NCBI RefSeq assembly: GCF_046630445.1
Contig: NC_092340.1
Location: 22,704,001 to 22,768,000, forward strand
Length of the DNA stretch: 64,000 bases
From: Rutidosis leptorrhynchoides
Lineage: Eukaryota > Streptophyta > Magnoliopsida > Asterales > Asteraceae
Reading direction: 5' to 3'
Shown here: one piece after another, positions 55,272 to 64,000 of the stretch
How the letters are laid out: each line of letters begins with the position of its first letter
How positions within the stretch are numbered: position 1 is the first letter of the stretch
Made by a program: the position numbers and the translations under genes
Notes under the pieces: generated by a model
The model's input: only the letters and a program-made list of their open reading frames with translations
What the model was told of the DNA's origin: nothing
Database searches by the model: none

Positions 55272-55498
55272 TGTTATAAATTTGAAGTAGTTTAGTGGTC
55301 TATTAACTTGTAGGATTAAAAGAAAGTAGAGAACAAAAGATAGAAAGAAGAATTGTATTAAGAAAATGGTGTACAACTACAAACTACATCTTAACATATT
55401 TATAGTACAATATTTTACTGTGCGTGAAATAGTAATATATCCGTGAATTTGAGATCCACCAAACCACACTTTATCAAAAGTGTCGGCCATATATAACA
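55272..55498 (-). repeat. 3' LTR of H1 (227 bp)
   Basis: On the - strand TGTTATATATGGCCG to CAAATTTATAACA. Nearly identical to 61282-61517 except for about 9 bases near one end and one substitution seen. Confidence 0.88.
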
Positions 55499-55513
55499 CT
55501 CCCCCTTGGACGA
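55499..55513 (-). other. Polypurine tract of H1
   Basis: On the - strand GTCCAAGGGGGAG directly before the LTR. Confidence 0.7.
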
Positions 55514-55544
55514 CAATTTTGCCTTATTAAAAATCAACTACATG

Positions 55545-56522
55545 TTACTGCCTCGTTAAAAACCTTGCTAAAGAAAAACCCAGTGGGATAAAAACTTTAG
55601 CCAAGGGAAAAAGAGTGCAGCATAGAGTTGACTCCCCCTCAAGTAGACATCGCTGAGTCGTCACATCTTTTGAACATGCCCTATGCCAATATTGTGACAT
55701 GCGTTCTGAAAATAGCAGTTGGAAGTGCTTTGGTGAAAAGAACAGTAGAGTTTTTGCTGGATTGAACATATCTCATTTCAATCTGGTTGTCTTTGACGAG
55801 ATCTTGAGTGTATGAGAAGAATCTAGGGGGTATGTGTTTCGTTCGGTCACTTTTGATATACTCTTCTTTCATCTGTGCTATGCAAGCTGCATTATCTTCA
55901 TAGATAGTTGTTGGACTTTTATCGCGTTATAGTCCACAAGAATCAGTAATGAGTTGTATCATTGATCTCAACTAAAAAAAAAAAAAATCTCGAGTGGCTT
56001 TATGTAATTCAATCACTTCGGCATGATTTGATGATGTTGCAACAAGTGTTTGTGTTTGAGAACGCCATGATATGGCGGTACCTCCATTTAGGAATACACA
56101 TCCAGTTTGAGATTTAGCTTTATGAGGATCACATAAATAACCTGCATCTGCATAACCAACCAAATCTTGTTTTGATTCGTTAGAATAAAATAATCCTAAA
56201 TCAGTAGTTCCTCGAAGGTATCGAAATATATGTTTGGTCCCATTCCAGTGTCTTTTTGTAGGAGCTGAGTTGAACCTTGCCAACAAATTAACCGCAAAAG
56301 AAATGTCAAGTCTTGTACAATTTGTAAGATACATAAGAGCTCCAATTGCACTAAGATATGGAACTTCTGATCCTTAAGATCTTCATGATCTTCACGGTGA
56401 TGAAATGGATCAGTGTCAATATTGAGTGATCTAATAACCATAGGAGTACTTAATGGTTTTGTCTTGCCCATATTAAAATGTTTTACAAATCTTTTCTGAT
56501 GTAAAATTAAGTCATTAGGCAT
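55545..56522 (-). pseudogene. RT end and RNase H of H1
   Basis: Copia words in order on the - strand: LILHQKRFVKHFNMGKTKPL, MYLTNCTRLDISFAVNLLARF, HWNGTKHIFRYLRGTTDLGLF, YADAGYLCDPHKAKSQTGCV, AISWRSQTQTLVATSSNHAEV, then (another frame) MKEEYIKSDRTKHIPPRFF and LFTKALPTAIF. Breaks: frameshift with TAA near 56375, a run of 14 As at 55976-55989 reading as poly-Phe followed by a stop, and a stop near 55930. All of these also occur in H2. Confidence 0.88.
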
Positions 56523-57256
56523 ATGCTCAATATGTAAATCAACGTAATACTTGATTTTTTATTTTCATTTCAAAATCTTTTTTTAGAAGTTGAATGGCTT
56601 CATAGATTTCTTTATTTAAGATAATTGGTATAAACAGCTACGATCACATATCCGAACATTGTTTTTATAAAATACACGTGCAAATAAGTTTATATGTATA
56701 CCTTTTTCTTATCAAGTAGTCATTTAATCGGTTATACCACATACGTCCCGATTGTATAAACCCATATAAAAATCTTTTTGATTTAATGGAATACATTCCC
56801 TTGGGTTTTGCATTAGATGCTTAAGATACCTTAAACCCTTCAGGTATATTCATGAATATCACTATCAAGTGATCCATACAGATAAGTAGTAACAACATCC
56901 ATGAGATGCATTTAAGTGACTACCAGGTTGATTAAGTATCTAATAAGTAATTGTATCCATTACAAGAGGATAAGTTTTCCTCATAATTCATTTCTGGTCT
57001 TTGTCGAAATTCTTGAGTTACAAGTTTAGTTTTGCCTTGTAACTTCATTTTCACATTTCCTTTTCGGATAAAAAATCATTTGTATCCCATACGTTTCACA
57101 TCTTTAAAAGTGATAACGATTGATCCGAAAACTTTTCTTTTATTGAGCGATTCTAATTCAGCTCGTATTGCTCATTTCTATTGAGCTCAATCATGTCTAT
57201 TTTGATATTCAATGACAGATTTTGGTTCCAGCTCATCATCTTTATTCATGATGTCA
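56523..57256 (-). pseudogene. Degenerate RT core of H1
   Basis: Only fragments are readable, such as SGRMWYNRLNDYLI at about 56711-56752. The catalytic YVDD is not recognisable, and stops occur in all frames. Confidence 0.65.
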
Positions 57257-58331
57257 TTATATGAAAAAATTCTCATTAAGATTTTTCATGTCATTTCGGT
57301 TCCATAATATTTTTGAATGTGCATAATTGTTTGCAATTTCTGTATTGACATCATCAATCTCCTTTGCAGAAGGAGTATTGATTTGTGGTTCTTCTTGAAC
57401 ATTTTCTTTTACCTCATTATCAGCTGATTTTTCTTTTGGAGGATTTTTATCTTTGGAACCAATTGGTCTTCCACGTTTCTGGCGTGGCAAGGACTCATGA
57501 GTGACATTATTGTCAGTTTTTGGAATTTCAATTATAGCCGAATCATTTACTGCTGGTATATATGATTTAGTCACTCTTTTTGCATCTGTAAATGCATTGG
57601 GCAATTTATTCGCAAGTTCTTGCATATGCATTATTTTTTTATTTTTTTATTTTTTGAATTTTTGTTTCGCATTCTTTTGTGCGAGTATCAAGATACCTTA
57701 ATTGATGTTCACATCATGAAACATCATTTTATTTATTTCTCCCCCTAATCTAGGGAACAATTTTTTCATTAAAATGACAATCAGCAAAAAACGTGCTGTA
57801 AAAACATCATCCGTCATGGATTCAATATATCTTATGATTGAAGATGTTTCATATCCAACATATATATCAATCCTTCTTTGAGAAACCATTTGTTATGGTG
57901 GTGCAAATAAAAATACACTGCACAACCAAATGTTCTAAGATGAAAAATATTTAGCTCTCAACTAAAATTAAGTTGGTAATGGAGAATAATTATGATTTGC
58001 ACTTGGTTTAATGCGAATTAATATCACATCATGTAAATTTACATGTCCCCATATAAATATTGAGAGTTTTGTACTCATTACCAATTGTCTAGTTATTAGC
58101 TGCAAGCGTTTATCTATTGATTCAGCTAAACCAATTTTGTGTATGCACATGAGCAACTGGATGTTCAACAACAATCCCGGTAGACATATAATAATCATTA
58201 AATGCTTGAGATGTTAACTCACCAGCATTATCAAGTCTCATCCTTTTAATGGTGTAATCAGAATAATATGTTCTCAATTTAATAATTTGTGCAAGAAACT
58301 TTGCAAATGCCATATTACGGCTTGATAACAC
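57257..58331 (-). pseudogene. Integrase and linker of H1
   Basis: Fragments: MRLDNAGELTSQAFNDYYMS with EHPVAHVHTQN (integrase core, around 58250), RRIDIYVGYETSSIIRYIE (57885) and a linker rich in Lys/Pro/Glu (RQKRGRPIGSKDKNPPKE, about 57480). Frames change at least three times. Confidence 0.75.
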
Positions 58332-58471
58332 ACAAATATGAGAACATTCGCTAATTGCGTCTATTAGAACTATGAAATATCAAAATGGTCCACATGATGG
58401 ATGAATTGGTCCATATATATAACCTTGAATTCTTTCAAGAAACATTGGTGATTCTTTCTCAATATTCTTTT

Positions 58472-58755
58472 CATTAATCACCATATGTACTTTTCATTAA
58501 TCACCATATGTGCTTTTCATTAATATGCGCTTTTAATCGTATGCGCTGCGCTTTTCATCATATGCGATTTTTATCATATGCGCTTTTAATCATATGCGCT
58601 GCGCTTTTCATCATATGCGCTTTTTATCATATGCGCTTTTAATCATATGCGCTGCGCTTTTAATCATTTGCGCTGCGCTTTTCATCATATGCACTTTTTA
58701 TCATATGCGCTTTTAATCATATGCGCTGCTCTTTTCATCATATGCGCTTTTCGGT
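58472..58755. repeat. CATATGCGCTTTT minisatellite in H1
   Basis: Short units (ATATGCGCTTTTAATC and variants) arranged in a 53-bp higher-order repeat with about three copies (58551, 58604, 58678). It lies where protease/pre-integrase sequence should be. Confidence 0.88.
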
Positions 58756-59314
58756 GCTACATAGGTATTTCTCATTTTCGGTTATCATTGACTGATAATC
58801 ATATCCATTATGATATATATCAGAGAAATTTAACAAATTCTCTTTGATTTGGGAGAAAACAAAGCATCGTTTATCAGAAAATTTGTACTATTTGGTAATA
58901 TGAATTTTTGCCTTTTCCGTTCCTTATATCAAGTTTGCAAGACCTGATATAGTATTTATAATTCCTTCATTTGATTTAAATCAATGAAATATTTCTTAGA
59001 TTTGATCATAGTGTGTATGTTACCACTATCTGCAATAAATAGGTTTTTACCATTTAATTGATGTTGTATTTCTGCAGGATTCATACTAAAACTTCAAATA
59101 AGGTAAGCAAATAATGAGTTATATTTCAGCAAGATAATCAAATTATATTACCTGCAAACAAGTTACAATCTGAAGTACATAAAAGATAACACTTAATAAA
59201 ACATATGCGATTTATTTATGAGTGATACATAACAAGCTAGGCATCTTAGAAAATTCAAACCATTCAAGTCTCAAGGTAGCTCAGGGTTTATTTAATCAAT
59301 ATTTTTCAACAGAT
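58756..59314 (-). other. Unassigned part of H1 between minisatellite and gag
   Basis: No conserved copia block can be read. Probably decayed gag-protease sequence. Confidence 0.4.
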
Positions 59315-59757
59315 TCACTCTCGTTTTCTTTTATTTTGGAACTTATTTGTAGAACTAAATAAGATGTTCATGTATTCAAGAAATACTAGACTGATGATCC
59401 ACGTTACTAGATCATTAATAAGAATCTCCGGGATTCTTATAAGAGCGCCTACTAACATCTTCAATTTTATTCTTTCATGGATCACCGTTATTTCTTGATA
59501 ATTAATATCGTATCTATCTTTGAGTATTTTCATAATACACTTGGATCATCGATCATATAATATGTAGATTCTAAGGACTCGTCAATATGTTTGCTAAGAA
59601 AAATACTTGCTATTGCTTTCTCTTGTTCGGAACAATTGTTATTTTCATTCAGGGTTTCTAAAATACCGATTGATTCGAGATGTTTTTCTACATTCATAAC
59701 CCATGTTAAATAGTTGTTCCCATTTGATTCTAAAGGAGCAAATTTAAGCCTTTTCAA
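59315..59757 (-). pseudogene. Gag relic of H1
   Basis: From ATG 59757: FAPLESNGNNYLTWVMNVEK, SEQEKAIASIFLSKHIDESL, typical of copia Gag N-termini, then TGA/TAA breaks and a second frame (KILKDRYDINYQE) to 59315. Confidence 0.8.
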
Positions 59758-60117
59758 ATTCTACATTTTCTATTATCAATAAAAGATGAACAACATAAAT
59801 CATAATCATAATCAACTTCTATTCATAGACAAATAATAAAATGAAATTAGAATCATTTTAAATTCATAAGTAGCAAACAACAAAATAATGGCATGATTAC
59901 AAATGATAAAACCACAAGGGCAGGATAGAATATAGGTTCACTCGGTGGTATATTAGCAACAATGATAATACTTGGTATGACCAATATAATAGGGAAAATC
60001 ATCCTCAGGTGAATCATCTTACAATTTTTTTTTTTTTTTTTTTTTAGAGTGGTAATCTGAGAAAATGAAGTTTGATTTGTGAAAATGTGAAAACGGATAT
60101 GTTTATTTTATTTTAAA

Positions 60118-60215
60118 AATTATAGTCGTTGTAACGTCGTCAATTGACGTTAACAACCGTTATGTATATATGACCGTTATAACGTCGTTAGTTGACGTTA
60201 ACGACTGTTATGTAC
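60118..60215. repeat. Palindromic AACGTC/GACGTT repeats in H1's leader
   Basis: Two related copies (AACGTCGTCAATTGACGTTAAC and AACGTCGTTAGTTGACGTTAAC-like) about 60 bp apart, each containing an inverted repeat such as CGTCAATTGACG. Confidence 0.75.
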
Positions 60216-60838
60216 TCGTTGTATTAGTAATAATTATAACATCAGGTAATTTAATTTAATACTCGTTTGGTTTTGTCCAAATTTCTATTACAACTAATTT
60301 AATGTGAGTTATACATATGGTCCCTTATCTATGGTCAAGTTTACATCTTGAGCACAAAGCACGTTTTATTAATTCATCAAATTGTAAACAAGCATGTTAA
60401 ATGACATTTATGGAGTATTAATTTATCTACATAATATAATAATACTAATGTTGAGTTAGTTCGTTGCTTTCTTAGGCAAACATGTAAATTTGTTTTTTTT
60501 TTTTTATGTCTAATTTCATAATTTTCTTTTATATGATTGACATTGTTCGTCTTCACCCTAAGGGCCAGCAACACTCTCATTCTTATCAAAATTCAATGAG
60601 AATGTTAAGATCATTTATGTTTGTTGAGGCAGGATGTGTTTTGAGTTATTAATAATAATTTTAATAGAAGAATTTAATTATTATAAATACTATTACTATA
60701 AATACATTTAGTATAAATATGTTTAGTATAAATACGAAGATTAAGAGAATAAACATATTATGCATAAATAATAAATTTAAGAATAAACATTAGTATGCAT
60801 GAAATAAATAATGATTAATTGCATAAATAATCATAAAT

Positions 60839-61150
60839 GTTAGTGAAGTTAATAAGAGTTAGATTACAGAAATATAATTCAGGCGGTATAACCGACCATA
60901 TATAACTTAAATAACATAAATATAAACGTTAGTGAAGTTAATAAAATTTAGATTACAGAAATATAATTCATGCGGTATAACCGACCATATATAATTTAAA
61001 TAACATAAATATAAATGTTAGTGAAGTTAATAAAAGTTAGATTACAGAAATATAATTCAGGCGGTATAACCGACCATATATAACTTAAATAACATAAATA
61101 TAAATGTTAGTGAAGTTAATAAAAGTTAGATTACATGAATATAATTTTAC
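60839..61150. repeat. 89-bp tandem repeat in H1's leader
   Basis: Units start GTTAGTGAAGTTAATAA at 60839, 60928, 61017 and 61106 (last one partial). Each includes GCGGTATAACCGACC. Confidence 0.95.
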
Positions 61151-61261
61151 TTATGATGATAATAATATTTACCTTACTAATAAATAATAGAATATATCGT
61201 TAAAGAATTTCTTACTTTGATTAGTGACTTGTGCTTGCTTAGATAAACCTTGATTATACAG

Positions 61262-61281
61262 AGCACTTCGTGCTGATAACG
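61262..61281 (-). other. Primer binding site region of H1
   Basis: On the - strand CGTTATCAGCACGAAGTGCT next to the LTR; a variant copia-type site. Confidence 0.5.
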
Positions 61282-61517
61282 TGTTATAAATTTGTAGTAT
61301 ATAACTACCTTTAGTGGTCTATTAACTTGTAGGATTAAAAGAAAGTAGAGAACAAAAGATAGAAAGAAGAATTGTATTAAGAAAATGGTGTACAACTACA
61401 AACTACATCTTAACATATTTATAGTACAATATTTTACTGTGCGTGAAATAGTAATATATCCGTGAATTTGAGATCCACTAAACCACACTTTATCAAAAGT
61501 GTCGGCCATATATAACA
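61282..61517 (-). repeat. 5' LTR of H1, shared as 3' LTR of H2 (236 bp)
   Basis: Has a primer site on its left and a purine tract (61518-61531) on its right, so it is both the 5' LTR of H1 and the 3' LTR of the next copy. Confidence 0.8.
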
Positions 61518-62550
61518 CTCCCCCTTGGACGACAATTTTGCCTTATTAAAAATCAACTACATGTTACTGCCTCGTTAAAAACCTTGCTAAAGAAAAACCC
61601 AGTGGGATAAAAACTTTAGCCAAGGGAAAAAGAGTGCAGCATAGAGTTGACTCCCCCTCAAGTAGACATCGCTGAGTCGTCACATCTTTTGAACATGCCC
61701 TATGCCAATATTGTGACATGCGTTCTGAAAATAGCAGTTGGAAGTGCTTTGGTGAAAAGAACAGTAGAGTTTTTGCTGGATTGAACATATCTCATTTCAA
61801 TCTGGTTGTCTTTGACGAGATCTTGAGTGTATGAGAAGAATCTAGGGGGTATGTGTTTCGTTCGGTCACTTTTGATATACTCTTCTTTCATCTGTGCTAT
61901 GCAAGCTGCATTATCTTCATAGATAGTTGTTGGACTTTTATCGCGTTATAGTCCACAAGAATCAGTAATGAGTTGTATCATTGATCTCAACTAAAAAAAA
62001 AAAAAATCTCGAGTGGCTTTATGTAATTCAATCACTTCGGCATGATTTGATGATGTTGCAACAAGTGTTTGTGTTTGAGAACGCCATGATATGGCGGTAC
62101 CTCCATTTAGGAATACACATCCAGTTTGAGATTTAGCTTTATGAGGATCACATAAATAACCTGCATCTGCATAACCAACCAAATCTTGTTTTGATTCGTT
62201 AGAATAAAATAATCCTAAATCAGTAGTTCCTCGAAGGTATCGAAATATATGTTTGGTCCCATTCCAGTGTCTTTTTGTAGGAGCTGAGTTGAACCTTGCC
62301 AACAAATTAACCGCAAAAGAAATGTCAAGTCTTGTACAATTTGTAAGATACATAAGAGCTCCAATTGCACTAAGATATGGAACTTCTGATCCTTAAGATC
62401 TTCATGATCTTCACGGTGATGAAATGGATCAGTGTCAATATTGAGTGATCTAATAACCATAGGAGTACTTAATGGTTTTGTCTTGCCCATATTAAAATGT
62501 TTTACAAATCTTTTACTAATGTAAAATTAAGTCATTAGGCATATGCTCAA
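61518..62550 (-). pseudogene. H2: duplicated copia RT/RNase H relic
   Basis: Copy of 55499-56531 at a constant offset of 6019 bp with no indels over about 1 kb. Encodes identical relic peptides with identical stops, frameshift and A-run. Homology ends near CATATGCTCAA (62545-62550). Confidence 0.92.
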
Positions 62551-64000
62551 ATGTTTTACAAATCTTTTACTATCCATATTTGACTAATTACCATCCATAT
62601 TTAACTACTAAATTTACAACACTCCCCCTTGGATGTTAATTTTTTTAAAAAGCAATTAATACTGCCTCGTTAAAAACCTTGCTAAAGAAAACCCAGTGGG
62701 ATAAAACTTTAGCTAAGGGAAAAAGAGTGCAGCATAGAATTGACTCCCCCTCAAGTAGACAACGCTGAGTCGTCACATCTTTTGAACTTGCCTCATGCCA
62801 ATATTGTGAACGTATGTTTTGAAAACAGCGATTGACAGTGCTTTGGTATAAAGATCAGCAGAGTTGTTGATTGAACGTATCTCATTTTAATCTGGTTGTC
62901 TTTTACGATATCTTGAGTATATGAGAAGAATCTGAGGTTTTCATCTGAAACTGTATCATCTAAATCTTTTATGTACAAGTTTGACCCATGTGATTTGTCT
63001 ACAGTCTCCTTCATGGTTTGCTCAAACTGTTGTTTCAATTCCTATTCCCTTTCAGTCTTTTTCTGAGCCTTACCAATATACCATTCTTTTCCATCAAACT
63101 TATGACCGTTAAGACCGTTTATAGCTTTAGCGCCTCGTCAACATTTATGTTTTGTTCTGTCATTTTTGATACTCTTCTTTCATTTGTACTATGTAAGCTG
63201 TATTATCTTCATAGATAGTTGTTGGGCTTTTATAGCGTTCTAGTCCACAAGAATCAATAATGATTTGTATCATTGATCTTAACTAAAATCATTCCTGAGT
63301 AGCTTCATGTAATGCAATCACTTCGGCATGATTTGATGATGTTGCAACAAGTGTTTGTTTTGAGAACGTCATGATATTGCGGTGCCTCCATTTAGGAATA
63401 CATATCCAGTTTGAGATTTAGCTTTATGTAGATCAGATAAATAATCTGCATCTGTATAACCAAACAAATCTTGTTTCGAGTTGTTAGAATAAAATAATTA
63501 TAAATCAGTAGTTCCCCGAAGGTATCAAACTATTTGTTTGATCCCATTCCAATGTCTTTTGGTAGGGGCTGAGCTGAACCTTGTCAACAAATTAACTGCA
63601 AAAGAAATGTCAGATCTTGTATAATTTGTAAGATACATAAGAGCCCCAATTGCACTAAAATATGGAACTTCTGAACCAAGAAGATCTTCATGATCTTCTA
63701 GAGGATGAAATGGATTAGTATCAATATTAAGATCTAACAACCATATGAGTACTTAATGGTTTTTGTCTTGTCCATATTAAAATATTTTAAAATCTTTTCG
63801 GTATAAGTTGTTTGATGTATAAGTAAGTTATTAGTTATATGCTCAATATGTAAATCAACGTAATACTTGATTTTTTTTTATTTTAAAATCTTTCTTTAGA
63901 AGTTGAATGGCTTCATAGATTTCTTTATTTAAGATAATTGATATAAACAGCTATGATCACATATCCGAACATTGTTTTTATAAAACACACGTACAAATAA
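62551..64000 (-). pseudogene. H3: diverged copia relative, 3' part
   Basis: Starts with about 80 bp of a possible LTR remnant ending AACA, then a purine tract (62633-62645 on the - strand) and RNase H/RT sequence related to H1: SYTQDIVKDNQIKMRYVQS, LNIDTNPFHPLEDHEDLLGS, YFSAIGALMYLTNYTRSDIS, RFSSAPTKRHWNGIK. It retains the reading across the position where H1/H2 have their frameshift. Interrupted by about 0.2 kb of host-like sequence at 62934-63141. Continues beyond the window. Confidence 0.8.
62934..63141 (-). pseudogene. Captured fragment of a poly(A)-binding protein gene
   Basis: On the - strand it reads NVDEA, then AINGLNGHKFDGKEWYIGKA, QKKTERE, a TAG, ELKQQFEQTMKETVDKSHGS and NLYIKDLDDTVSDENL. 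This is the end of one RRM, the linker, and the RNP2 start of the next RRM of plant cytoplasmic poly(A)-binding proteins, an mRNA 3'-end binding factor. H1 and H2 lack this segment and have copia sequence joined directly. One base is missing near 63126 and one stop is present, so it is dead. The left edge joins RNase H in frame (NLR-FFSYTQD). Identification is from recognised motif wording only. Confidence 0.75.

Larger units (their letters stand above)
59758..61261 (-). other. Leader of H1
   Basis: Untranslated. Contains two palindrome-rich segments (60118-60215, AACGTC..GACGTT words) and the 89-bp tandem array. Confidence 0.65.
55272..61517 (-). mobile_element. Element H1: decayed Ty1/copia retrotransposon
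   Basis: On the - strand: 5' LTR 61517-61282, primer site, leader with 89-bp repeats, gag relic, minisatellite, integrase relic, RT/RNase H relic, purine tract, 3' LTR 55498-55272. Every coding block carries stops or frameshifts. To its right an identical copy of its LTR and 3' part continues (H2). Confidence 0.85.

Noticed and set aside
58647..58847. ORF over the minisatellite of H1
   Set aside because: Open only because the repeat unit lacks stops in that frame.

Overview
The window looks like a repeat-dense block of a eudicot nuclear genome. It is AT-rich and contains no bacterial-type operons and no intact host gene. Almost everything is LTR retrotransposon sequence. Family traits (TGTAACACC chromovirus LTRs, an LTR ending GGGTCGCTACA, Athila elements with a tRNA-Asp primer site) suggest a daisy-family (Asteraceae) genome; that is recollection of similar sequence, not proof.

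The left 52.7 kb is a nested set of elements. The base is an old Ty1/copia element (D, + strand), split into 8752-9363 and 51869-52727. An LTR fragment of a Ty3 element (E, 8469-8751) abuts D on the left, and a non-autonomous Athila-like element (A, - strand, 1-8468) sits in E. A Ty3 chromovirus (C, - strand, 9364-51863, TSD TATGG) is inserted in D's reverse transcriptase/RNase H gene. An Athila-like gag-pro element (B, + strand, 15780-49292, TSD ACTTT) is inserted in C's gag. B holds two young insertions. One is a 16.8-kb Athila element (F, + strand, 20614-37407) in B's protease gene. The other is a complete 8.36-kb Ty1/copia element (G, + strand, 39380-47736, TSD TCTTT) in B's 3' LTR. Subtracting the inserts gives B LTRs of 1977 bp on both sides, which supports the reading.

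F and G are the elements that still look functional. G encodes one open 1342-codon Gag-PR-INT-RT-RH polyprotein. F encodes Gag-PR, then a single in-frame TAA followed by CAA CCA, then an open RT-RH-INT frame. Two accessory genes follow: a 138-codon basic protein with a CCHC knuckle just behind a splice-acceptor-like site, and an Athila ORF1/env-like gene that appears to have a 635-bp intron. F carries paired GC-rich palindromes at its LTR promoter, in its leader and before the env-like gene. Its relative A has differently sequenced palindromes at the equivalent LTR and leader sites.

The right 11 kb (52.7-64 kb) holds a CACTA-like remnant with a Harbinger-like MITE inside it, a possible LINE tail, and a decayed copia family on the - strand: H1 at 55272-61517, a copy of its 3' part (H2) exactly 6019 bp away, and a more diverged relative (H3). 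H3 contains about 0.2 kb of coding sequence recognisable as a host poly(A)-binding protein, placed inside its RNase H region.
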